The notes below the pieces were generated by a model. That model saw nothing but the letters and a program-made list of their open reading frames with translations, did no database searches and was not told the DNA's origin. This document shows, one piece after another, positions 33,701 to 46,200 of a DNA stretch of 64,000 nucleotides (position 1 is its first letter; every line of letters begins with the position of its first letter). This DNA is from Monocercomonoides exilis (taxonomy: Eukaryota; Preaxostyla; Oxymonadida; Polymastigidae). The DNA is taken from NCBI GenBank assembly GCA_001643675.2, contig LSRY02000061.1, forward strand, positions 1-64,000, written 5' to 3'. Both the position numbers and the translations under genes were made by a program.

Positions 33701-36700
33701 CTTCATCAGCCAAAAACAAGAGAGAAGAAAAAGAAGAGGCACAGCGTGGGTTTTATGCTGACTTGGACTCAGAAGAAGATTCACTTGACGAATTCAAAGG
33801 AAAAAGCACAAGTAAAGCAGAAAGTGGAAGTCATAATGATTGGGCATTTGAGAAAGCCAAGACGAACAAGAAGCAGAATCAGTCAAATAATCAGACACAT
33901 TTCTCGAACAGAATGGAAACTGTTCAAAATTCAACTCAAAATGCTGGGCAAACATTTACTGCACAAACACAAGTGACAAAACAGTCTCAATGGAAGAAAG
34001 ATGCAGCTGCATCATATTCAACTAATGCTTCTGCTGCTGCTAATCAGAATCCATACAGCTATTCTTCATCATATGCACAGTCTGCTATGAGTGATCAGAA
34101 TAAGACAAGCCAATGGAATCAACAAAATACTCAACAAAAACAACAACAGCAACTGCCTCAGCAACAAAGCAATGAAATAACCAACAAACAACAACAACAT
34201 GACCAATTTTCTTATAAACAGCCATCACAACCAAATCAGATGCAAAATCCACCATTGCTGCAGCAACCTCCCCTGATTCAGTTGTCTATTCCTTCTCTTC
34301 TTCAATCAGCTGGAGCTCAACAAACAACAGCATCCAATGGATATGCTGCTGCACCATCATCATATCAGTACAAGTCTGAAGCAGTGCATTCATACACTCC
34401 TTTTGAACAACAACAACAGCAGCAGCAGCAACAGCAGATTCAACAACAACAACAACAACAACAATATCAACAACAGCAACAGCAACAGCAACAGTATTTA
34501 CAAGCACAACAAATACAACAGATTCAACAACTGCAACAATTACAGCAGCTACAGATGATACAACAGATAGCCTTTCTCCAACAACAGCAGCAGCAACAAC
34601 AACAGATACTTCCTCAACCATCTCCTGTTCTCCCAACACTTCCTCTTCTCATGCCTCCTTTACTCTCTCTTCCTCAACAGCAGCAGCAACAACAAACACA
34701 ACCCCAGCTTCAGTCTCAAATGCAACCACAGATACAACAACCACAATTACAACCACAGCAACAACAGCCTCAAATCCAGTTTCCTCAACAAACTTTGCCT
34801 TCTGTTGATCCATCTGCACAGACACAGCTGCTGGTACAGGCACTCTTGCAATGCCTTGTTGCACCGTCAGCACAGCCTTCTCCTTCTCCTCTTCCTCTTC
34901 CTCTTTCTCAGACAACAACAACATCTGCTTCATCTTCTGCTTCTGCTTCTTCTGATTCAACTCAACCTCAGACGCTTTCTTCTCTTCCGGTGACAAGTTC
35001 TTCAGGAAACACAAGCTATGCTACAAATCCAATGTATTCACAAGCATTGCAACACCAACCACAACAGCATCAGCAATTGAATACCCTTCCAACAAACATA
35101 ACACAGCCACCTACAACTCCACAGGATATACAGACACAAGTGATGGAAGTGCTGCAAACTCTGCCTCTGGTTCTCCATCAGCCATTTATCATTCCTCAGC
35201 AGACAACAACAGCAGCTGCAGGAACAACAACAACAAATACAGATAACTTGACAACTCAAATGGCTGCTTCTTCTATTGCTCCTTCTTCTGCTTCTGCTGC
35301 AACAGTTCAACCACAATCTCAAACAGGATTGCCACAAAGTTTGAACTCTGAGGCTGTTAATGCAACTTCCATTGAAACTGCTGCTCCATTGTCTGAACAG
35401 AATGTTTATGAAGGACAAACATCATTTGGTTCCTCATCATCTACAGAAAACAAGGAGATTTCAATGAGAAAATTGACTGAACGTTCAACTCAGCCATCTG
35501 TTGAAGCAAGAAAGAATGTTACTGCTGCTACTGCTGCTGTTAATATTCCTCAGCAATCTTCTTCTTCTCGAAAAGCGATGTCTCAAAGAGGAGGAAGACA
35601 AACAATAAATTCATATTCTTCTTCCTCCTCTTCCTCTTCTGTTGCTGCTTCTTCTTCATTAGATACCTCTCTTTCTTCAAAGCAACCAGCAATTGAAGAT
35701 TCACAAAATTCACAAATGAAAGAGGAAGAACAGATAAACAATCAACAGCCTTCTAACAAAACATCAGTTGGTTATGCAACAAATGCTACTGAAGTAAAAA
35801 AGAAGAGGAAGAAGAACAAAAAGAATAGCATAATGTTTTATTCATCGAACGCGGAGAAAGACAATTCTCAACAAATTGCTAGTCAAAACATTGAAACAGA
35901 AAGCAGAAAAGATTTGAATACAAAACAAACTCCTACTACAACTGTGTTTGCATCATCCTCTTATTCTTCATTCTCTCATTCTCCTTCTCCTTCTCCATCA
36001 TCATTGTCATCATCATCTTCTCCTTCTTCATCTCAAATAACAACTTCTTCAACCACAGCAACATCTCCTTCACCAAAGCCAGCAATCACCACAACTTCAA
36101 AGCCATCTAACTCTCTACTTTCAACACCTCCTATCCAATTGAACAAACAAGATTGCCTCTACAAACCATCCATATCATCTTCACCTGCTTCTTCACCAGC
36201 ACCATTAACTTCAACTGTAACTTCTTCTTCCTCCTCTTACACAAATAAACAATCTTTCAAATCTTCTTCTTCTTCCTCCTCCTCTTCTCTTCTTCCAACA
36301 GACACAGCCACTCCATTTGGCTCTTCTCCTGCTCAATCAACTTCTCCTCTTCTTCCTTCCAACTCATCCAACTCTTATTCACACAGCCAGATGAATCAAA
36401 GAAGCAATGTGAAATATCCATCACAACAAAGTCAACAGATTACATCAAAGACATCTGCTTTGTCTGCTTATCCTTCTTCTTCTTCAAATTCTGTTTATTC
36501 ACCAGCAACAACATCCACAACATCTGCTCCTCTTTCTTCAAACACTCCTTCGTCCATATCTCTTTCTCAGCCTCTTTTACCCTCTGCACAATTGACACAT
36601 CAACCACAAATGAAGACACAGACGAAACATCAGAAGAAAGGAATATTACAAAACCAGACTCAAATTCAGACACAGATTCCATCTCAGATACAACCACAAC

Positions 36701-39315
36701 CACAAACACAGCAACAATTACAAAAGCAATTGCAACAGAAACAGCCACAAATGAAAGAACAACCACATCCTCAACCACAAACACAACCAGAGCCAAAGCC
36801 AAAAGTACAGCCACAACCATCCAAGTCTTCATATTCATCCAGAGGCGCTTCGTGGGGTGCAGGTATCTTGCCATCACCTCCTCCTTCTCAACAGCTTTCG
36901 TCTCTTCTCAAAGCACAAACGCAATCACTAACACAAACACAAACACAGCCACAAATTGAGCCTCAGAACAAACAGACATCGATTCAACAGCATCAAATGC
37001 AGCAACAACAACCACAGCAACAGCAGATGAAGATGCAGAAACAGAATGCACGACAGCAGAATCAAAGAAATATGCAATCACAACAAGGAAAACAGATGAA
37101 ATCAACTGAAATGTCTTATCATTCTGACATGAATTCTTCTTCTTCTATTTCTTCAATTTCTCCTTCTCCTTCTTCTTCTCCTTCAATTTTATTAACTCCC
37201 ACAAATTCAACGAAACCTCTTTTGGAGTTAAATTCCTCACTTGCTTCAAAAACAACGCCAATTAAAGCTGTGATTGTTGCACCTGCACCTTCAACAACTT
37301 CTTCCTCCTCCTCCTCATCTTCTTCTGTTTCTGCTTCTATTCCTTCATCCTCCTCTTCTTCTCTTTCTACTTTTTCCTACAGCAGTGTGAATGCCCCATC
37401 TTCATTGAACACTTCCTCAGCCTCATTGCTTGAGACTCCTGCTCCACTCATAAGCAAATTATCAGTTTCTTCTCGTTCTTTGAAGCCATCTTTGATCACC
37501 CAACAAAAACAAACACAAATTAATCCAGTTAAGTCGAACGGGAAAATGGAAAAAAAAGAGGGAGAAGAGAAAAAGAATGAGAAGATAATTGAAGAGAAAG
37601 AAAAGGAGACTGAAAAAAAGAAGGAAGAAGCGGGAAAAAAGAAAGAAATTGATCATAAAGATGAAGAGGTTGAAGAAATGAAAGAAGAAAAAGTGAATGA
37701 GAAGGAAGCAGAGAAGGAAAAGGAGAAAGAGAAAGATGAAAAGACTCAGAAAGAGAATGATACAACGACAGAAGAGAAGAAAGGAAGTGAAAATGAAAGC
37801 AAGCAAAACGAACATGGGAAGGGAAAGAAAAAGAAAGAAGCAGCAGCATCTAAAAAACCAGATCGCAAAGCGAAGCAAAAGAGCATTGAGCAGAATGAGA
37901 AGAAGAAGAAACAGGAAGACAAGAAGAGGCTGAGGGAGATTGAGAAGAGCATGGGACTGATACAGAAGAAGTCGAAAAAGGAAGGAAAAGACGGAGAAAA
38001 AGGAGAAGAAAGTGTGGAGAGCATCGGAGAAATCGAAGGATTTCCTCTGAAATCGTCGCTGATGAGTTCAACTTCTGGAATGATGCACAAAACATCTGAG
38101 CAATCTGCCAACACAACAACATCTGCACCTTCATTGTCCCAGTCGCTGAAGCTGTCTGGAAGTGCGTATGCTACTATGAACAGTGCTGAAAGAGGGAAAG
38201 CAAAGATGGAGGAAGAGTCAGGAGATAGCAAAAGCGAAGGGAAGATGGCAAGTGTGGATGGAGCGGGAAGCGGGAAAGAAGGAAAAAAAGGAACATTTGG
38301 TTCAAAAATTGGAACAGAAATGGATAATTTAAAGTATGCAGATACGAAAAGAACTGAAAACAGTCTGAAAAAACCAGAATTATCGTTTAATAATTCACTG
38401 CTTTATGACGACTTGATCGAAGCCATCAGAAAGTTTCCTTCGTCTTCAGGCACAAAAGACTCAAAATTGAACCTTCGTGGGAAAGATGCTTCAACAGCTA
38501 GCGGAAAAACAACTCAGAAAACCGGAAAAAGCCAATCTGCAAAAAAATCAGACATTAAAAAGAAGTCTGACAGAGCAAAGAAAGAAGAAGAAGATGACGA
38601 AGAAGAAGACGGCGATAACGATGATGGTGATGAAGAAGATGATGATGAAAAAGACGATGACAGTATATTAGGCCATCACTCCAAGAAGTCGTTTCCTCTA
38701 TCATATGACTCAGAAGCGCTCTCGCAGCAGATGAAGCAGCTGTTCTCAAGCAATGCATTCTCAGGCTCTGCTCTCAACCCTTCTGCTTTGTCGTCCATGC
38801 AATCGTCTTCATCATCCTCATCTTCTGCTTCTTCTGCATCTTCTCTTGCCTCTCCTCCTTCTCCTTCTTCAATTTTGTCTGTTCTGCGCGAACCTGCTCC
38901 CAAACAAACAACGAGCAAAAGACAGCAGAAGCGCTTGCTGAAGCAGAAGACGATTGAAGAAAAGAAGGAGAAAGAGTCGAAATTCAAAGAAAACAGACTA
39001 CCGAAGCAGATTCTGCTGAAGAAAGAGGAGAAAGAAAGAGACCAGGAAAACAGCGAAAAGGGGAAAGGAAGTGCAACCAACACACATAAGGATAAGTCGT
39101 GGCTGTCGGGTGATAAGAAGAGGAATAGCGATGAAAGAATAGGAGCAGATGAGAAAGAGAGGATTGATTCGAGGATTGCTCCTTTTCTGTTAAACAGTTT
39201 GGGGCTTTTGGGGTCGAATCAGCTTGGAAATGAGGAGCTTGGGAAGATGCTGCTGGAGAGAGGGTTTGATGGGATGAAGTTTAGAGAGAAAGGAGGAATG
39301 GAGGAGAACATATGA
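30704..39315 (+). CDS. NOT4: NOT4/CNOT4-type E3 ubiquitin ligase, 4 exons, giant Ser/Gln-rich tail
   Basis: The exons I infer are 30704-30921, 30987-31134, 31200-31384 and 31548-39315. The GT-AG introns are 65, 65 and 163 bases and all phases fit, giving 2,772 residues. The domain order matches CNOT4: a C4C4 RING (CPIC at residues 15-18, then FFPCPCGFQLCLFC, ending CPGC), an RRM (LVYVAGLP as RNP2, SVVYIGY as RNP1 position) at about residues 105-183, and a CCCH finger (C-x8-C-x4-C-x3-H) near 190-210. NOT4 is the ubiquitin ligase of the CCR4-NOT mRNA decay complex and acts in translational quality control. The remaining ~2,550 residues are low complexity: poly-Ser, a poly-Gln region (about residues 1130-1260), then a Lys/Glu-rich helical block. 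That length is far beyond the usual 500-700 residues. Confidence 0.92.
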
Positions 39316-40287
39316 AAAGAGGAAGGATAAAAAGTACAAACACACAATTTGATTGTTTTATTACACTTTAACAGTATTTATTAGAGAATGACAGATTATA
39401 TTTTTTGAAGATGAATGAGTTATTTGCAATTTCAAAATAATTCCATGTGACAGAAATATCGATGTTTCGTGATTAGCATTCAAATGAAATTTTGTAATCA
39501 AAGTGATTCTTATTCATGACAAGCATATTTTTAACTATTTTTCGTAAAGTTATCTTTTTTACATTTTTGATAAAACAATTTTGAAAGCTTATCTTTAAAT
39601 ATAGATGTTATTGCTCCTATTACTTTTTTTAAACATTTGATATTAGATAGAATATTTATGATGATAAAAAAATAAAGATTTTTTTTAAAATACGTTTTTT
39701 TAAAAACAAAGATTATTATTTATAAAAACACTTAGGCCAAATTTTCAAAAAATGGATTTCGAAATCCTGCAACTTTGCTAATACGATTGAGTATCAACAA
39801 AGAATCACCTTTCATTTAGTCTTAATTAGCGATCAACACGATGATGAAACAGAAATCACTCATGGCTGATTGACAAATGATTTTTGATGAAGAAAAACGG
39901 CATTATAAAGAACAGAGATGAAGATGAATCTTTGAATATTTTTTCTGTAAAATGAAAATCATAGTGTTCAAATCGAGATGCAACAGATACAGAATACTTT
40001 GGAACTTTTTCTCTTTAATAATAATTATAAACGTATCTTATACAAACTTTAATTAATAAACTGATAACCATTGATGAATGTGAGTAAATTTTTTTGCTTT
40101 TTTGAAAAAACCAGAGATTAGTTCCAAGCATTTTCAACTTTCGTGAAATAATAAGTCTAATATTATAACACAATATAATATAGAAAAAATATTGAATCTC
40201 GAAAAAGATTCGAAAAAGTTAAGTGGAAAAATTTTTTTAAAGCAAAATACTCAGTCCCAAATTAAAAATAAAATAAAAAAACATCAG
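39316..40287. other. AT-rich intergenic region
   Basis: Nearly 1 kb between the NOT4 stop and the surface gene start. It is A/T-rich with no supported gene. The open frame of the downstream gene extends upstream to 40192, but only from a TTG and with a Lys-rich sequence unlike a signal peptide, so I treat it as untranslated leader. Confidence 0.6.
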
Positions 40288-43200
40288 ATGAACAGTCTCA
40301 TATTCTTTCATTGTTTTTCCCTCATTCTCATATCAAAAGTAACATGTGAATTTTCCTGGACACAACCTTTTGAAATACAAAGAATTTGTTCAAGAAGGCA
40401 ATTTCTTGGAAATCATCTTTGCGATCTTGACATGAATAAAAATAGCAATCCTTTATCTTTTGAAGCACATAAGACCACTAATTTTTCAAAAGACTTTTCA
40501 ATAGCAAAAGAACACTTTCCATCGTTGTTAACATCAATAAAAACTGTTCTCATAATGGCGAATTGTTCAATTGGACTGAAATCATCAATGCTTCTTTCTT
40601 CATCAAAACCATTTGCAATAATCAGCAAGAAATCTCATCTCTGTTTTAATGAGAGTATCACTCAGCAAAAATATGCATCTTTGTTTCAAATGCAAAGTGG
40701 GTCAATCTATCTCACGAACATGACTTTGATCCCCCAAAAGAATCTGAATCCTTCCAGTCTCATATTTTCATCTGATGATTCAAATTCTATTGTTTTGAGA
40801 AATTCGATCATGAAAGATCTTGCTATTTCATCATCGAACTATTTCCTGCTGTCCGGAAAAAGCAAAAGTGAAGAGATTTCCAACTGTGCCTTCAGGAACA
40901 TGTCTGTGAAATCTGACAAGAACAATGATTATCGAATGGAGCATTCATGCAATTTCTGTTCAATGGAGAACAGCCTCATTTATTTGTGTGTGAATGCATT
41001 TGAAGGAGGTATCTCAAGTGGATCGCTTTCTTCAGAGAAATTTGTCTGTGTAAACACTACAATAAGCAACGGAAAAAGAGAAACAAATGCCCTTCAGAAA
41101 AAAGAGCAAATGAACACAACAGAAAGTCAAACATTTTCATTATGTGAATGGACTGATTGCACAGCCGAACAAGGGGGTGCACTTTTTGTGCATGACAACA
41201 ATAATGCAACTCTCACAATTGAAAATTCTTCTTTTGAAAGATGCAATTCTTTGATAAAAGGTGGAGCAATATATTCTTTCAAAATTGCTGAATGCATTGT
41301 CCTTCACACAACATTCATCCAATGCACATGTGCCGCAATAAATTCAGATTTCGAAGGTGGAGGGATATTAATTGAAAGCATTTATGTCCAGCCAATTATT
41401 GATGATTGTTCTTTTAGCAACTGCTCTTCGGGTGATGACGGAGGGGCAATTGATATACGGCTAACAAAAACTCAAAGACAGAATAAATGCATTATTAATT
41501 CCTTTTTTAATAATTGCCGATGTAGTGGAACCGATAGTGCTGGAGGAGCAATTATTCATTGGGACTGTGCTGATCAAGTTGTCATTTCAAATAGCCTGTT
41601 CTGCAATTGCTATTCCATGTGTGGAGGAGGTGCAGTTTGTCAACTGATAACTGAAAATAACAACGGAATTTTGTTTTTCTTCTGTTTTTTCCACAATAAT
41701 TCTTGTGAACAAGGCGGAAACGATATTGCTCTTCCTGAATCAACAACAAACAACATAGATTCCACATGTTTCTCTTCAAGGCAAACAGGAAACAGAGTCA
41801 GCACAGATTATACAAAAACTGTTGATCGAAGTGAATGGCTTCGAAACGATTTTGGACAAATCAGATTTGTCTCATCGGTGCAGACAGAACAAAATGCCAT
41901 AGATACATTTGCATGTGGACTCGATAAAGGCCACCCATGCAGCACTATCAGCCATTGCCTTTCTCAGCTAATCACTAATATTATAACAGATATTGAGATA
42001 CTCACAGGAACGATAACAGAAACCAAAGGCGTGGATTGTGGTTTCAGCGCCATCACGATTTATGGTCAAAGTGGTTTGAGCACAACAGTTCAAACAGAAT
42101 TGGAACCAGCTGGGTTGTCTCTTTTTGCTGTCTCGACTGGAACATTCACAGCGAGGGATCTGACTCTTGTGCATGACTTTGTTCATCCGAATAACCGTGG
42201 GTCAAGGATATTTGAGATCACTGGAACTGGAAAGATGCATGTTAGCAGACTGAATATATCAACCGGAAGTGAGCAAACTTCAGAAACAGCATTCACCACA
42301 GAGCTGATAAATGTTCAGGGAGGAATATTTCAAATGGAAAATGTGAACTGGGCAAAGACATCCTCGACTGCTTCGCTGATTTCGCTTTCTTTGGCAAATG
42401 AAGTTTCATTAACACTATCAGAATGCACCTTTGATGGGATTGAGAGAACAAGGAATGGAGCAGCTGTGATTTCGTTTTCCAACGATAAGGCAAACATTGA
42501 TTTGAATTCAAGTGTATTTGAAAGATGTGGAAGCAGAACATCGACTGATGGGGGATCGATGATGCTGTGTGTTGGGAATGGAAATGAAGTGAAAGTGAAA
42601 GGTGGATCTTTTGATGGGTGCTTTTGTTCAGCAACATATGGATTTGGGGGAGGAATCCTTCTTCGGCTATTGAATGAAAATCCCAATTTCCTGATATCCT
42701 CATCTTTTGGAACAAACACAGCTAAATGGGGGAATGATATCTTTGTCATTTCACACAATCTGGAAGTGTCTGCAAAGTCACAAAAAATCACATGTGTCAC
42801 AGCCTCATTGGATTCTGTTGACAAGGTTAGAGGATATGACAACGGAAACAACAGTGTGGCCATCCCTCTGTGCATTTACCTCCTTCCCACACCAGAAGAA
42901 GTATATGTGAGCAATGATGAAGCATCCGATCACTCACATTGTGGAATCATCCAGTTCCCTTGTTTGACAATGAAACACTCACTCGCACGATTAACAGGAG
43001 AAAAGAAAATTGTTGTGAATGGAATGATATTGATGAGTGATGAATTGGCATTTGCTGGACAGAAACATGAAATCAGAGGAAATGATGATCAGAGTGGTTG
43101 GACAGTTTCTGATTCAAGTTCAACATCCAATTCATCGATGATTTCAGCAAGTGTTGAAACAGAATTTTCAGCACTTATCTTCTCTCTTCCATCTTCTCTT

Positions 43201-46200
43201 CCTCTTCACCAGACTTTCATTTCATCTTCTTCACAACTGACTCTGTTTCATTGTTCTATTTCTCTTCAAGATCCTTCATCAGAATTAGCATGCCTGTTCT
43301 TATCTGTTGATTCTGGTTCGTTGGTTATTGATTTCTTCTCTGCTTCGTCAATCACCTTGAGTACAACTCCATTGATCTCGTTGTCTGGAAGTGGAACAAA
43401 TGCAGAGTTAATGAGCGCTCTGTGGTTGAACATGGCTAACTGCACTTTCACAGAAATCGAAAGAGCAGCTGGAAGTGGAGGGTGTGTGAGCATTGACAAC
43501 AGCCATAATGAAAATACGAACACACTAATAAATATTGAAGAGTGTGTTTTTGATGGATGTTCTGTGCTGGCTGATGGAAGCAGAGGAGGGGCTATCGATG
43601 TGCAGATGAAAGGAAACATTCAAATGAATATTATTTCATGCACATTCACAGGATGCACAGCACCAGCTGGAGAAGAAGGGAAAAGTGGGTTTGGCGGAGG
43701 AATGGCGCTGATGTTGATTGATGGCGATTCTTCGTTTGTGATTTCATCTCCTGTTTTTGATACAGACAAGCCAAATGCTGCGAGATATGGAAATAATCTG
43801 TTTGTTGAATCATCCAACTTGACAAAGAGCATCACAAATGACTCGCTCCCATTTGTGTCTGAGCATCTGGCTGATATTTCGTTGGATTCATTGAGCGGCT
43901 TTGATGGAAGTGATAGGGCAAATGCCATCCCGCTGGTGTATTTCTGGCGAACATTTGGGTCAGAGATCGTTGTTGGGGGTGATGGAAAAGATGTGTGCAT
44001 TTGTGGACTTTCGGATTATCCTTGCCTGTCAATAGACCATTCATTAACAAGATTGCCTGAAGGAAACGAAAGGACTATCAAGATCAATGGAAAAGGAATT
44101 CTTCAAAAGAGTGTCAATCTCGGTGGGGTGACGATAAAATCGGAAGATAACAATGTGTGCTCACTGGAGTGTGTTTCATCGCTTGAAGGATCAGAAGAAG
44201 CAGCAATGAAGATTTGTGGAATTACCAATTCTGAATTGATCAAGTTTGTGATTCCTTCATCCTTCACAAGTGGAGTGAATTATTTGATGCATGTTGAATC
44301 AAGCGAGGGATTGTTGACTGTGAAAGACTGCTCATTCACAAAAAATGAAGAAAATGATGTGGAAGAGATTATGAATTATGGGCTGATCAAAGCAGAAGGA
44401 GGGACAGTGGTGTTGGAACTTGTGACAATGCAATCACTCGGCTTTTCACATGATGTTGTTTCTGTGTTATCAACAACGATTTTGAGAATCAAAAACATTA
44501 CGATGAAGAATGTTGAGCTGGATAGGGCAAGCGGGTTGTGCATTGCAAAGAGTTCAAGAAGAAAAAACAATGAAGATGAACAAGATGTTCTCATTGAATG
44601 GAGTTCATTCGAAGAAGTCACTCAGAACACAACAGATGATATTCCCATCATTCGAAATGCCAATGATGATGAGCCATTGAAAATGGTGATTCGAAACACA
44701 ACGATGAAGAAGTGTGGTGGAACGAGGTGTGGAAAGGGAGGAGGGATGTTTTGCATGTTGAATGAGGGAGGAAGCTTCGACTGCTCGTTTTGCACGATTT
44801 CTGAGTGTTTCTGTTCAACCACAGGAAGAGGTGGGTGGCTGTTTCTGGAGTGTTGCTCAGTGGCTGAGCATCCTCTGAATTTTGTGCTGTCGAATCTCAC
44901 CTTCAAAGACAACACTGCATTGAGAGGGAGAGATGTGTATGTTCGATGCCACTTGATTGAAACACAGATAGTTGATGAGCAGTTCTTGCTGGATTTCAGA
45001 GCACCTTTTGTGAAGGAGCTGGCGATATGGGGATGCACATCGGACTCGTTTGAGGGGGAAGAGGATCTGCTGCTGAGGGTTGTGAAATACCAGAGCGAGA
45101 CGATATTTGTGTCGGCTTGTGCAGAGAATCACTCTGATTTCAATTCCTGTGGAGAATTGCATGGGCCGTGTGAGTCATTGAACGTGGGAGTGAAGCACAT
45201 CATCCCGTCGTCGTACTCGCAGCTGTTGATATCAAAGGAAACAGCGATGAGAGGGAAATGCAGCATTCACGATGTTGTTGTCCATCCTCTGGAATCTCCT
45301 CCAGCTGCTTTGGTGCATTTGAACTCAACCATTTCTGGCGATGCAGGAGGTGTTATCACAACATCAGGGAAAGTTCGGATTGAGAGTGTGAAATTGGACT
45401 TTGGCCAGTCGTTTTCATTTTCAGGCAGTTCTGTTGTTCATGAAACAAGTGGCCAACTTTCCCTTTCATTTGTTGATTTTTCATCCGTTGGTGAGTCAAA
45501 CAGCATTCAACCTGTTGTTCTCAACTCATCGTTGCTGAGCATTGAAAGTGGAATTCTTCATGTTGACAACTGCTCAGTGTCACTCCTTTCATTCAAGAAG
45601 CCTTCATTTCTGTTGAGTGGAGATGAGATTTCGTTGACGAATGTGAAACTGGAAGAGATTGAATCAACAGCAGATGTGTTTGAGATTGGCAGTTGTGGAA
45701 TAATGTCCATTAATGGAGTATCTGCGGATGGAGTGAAGCTGTCAGATGGTTGCATCCTTGCAATTGGCAGTTCATCTTCAGGAACAATTTCTGTTGGAAG
45801 CTCGTCATTCGACAACTGCTCAAGGAATTCAGAAGGAGCTTCTGTTCTTTCAGTTTCTTCAACCTCTGCGTGCATTTCGTTCACAAATGGTTCCTGCTCA
45901 AATTGCATTTCGTTATCGGATAAAGGGAGCATGTTGAAGGTGAATGATGCGACGAATTTTTCGATGGATTTGAATCGATTTATTGGAAAGTTAACAAAAG
46001 AAAGTGAGATTGAGATTGCAAATGCTTTTGAAGAAATATGTGAATGGAATGGATCTCTCGTGCATTCTGAAAGCTCCAATTTGCAGGTGAATGAAATTAA
46101 AATTGAGAATTCATCGAAAGGTGGAATATCGATAAAAGGGGGAAAGGCTGTTATTGAGATGGGAATGTTGGCAAATAACAATCCATTCATCGAAAAATAT

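Noticed and set aside
34400-34800. Repeat array resembling a CRISPR or minisatellite
   Set aside because: It is a CAA/CAG-rich poly-Gln coding tract of NOT4 in frame, with irregular spacing, in a eukaryote.
40192-40287. Upstream extension of the second surface gene from a TTG at 40192
   Set aside because: The ATG at 40288 starts directly with a signal peptide; the extension is Lys-rich and would bury it.
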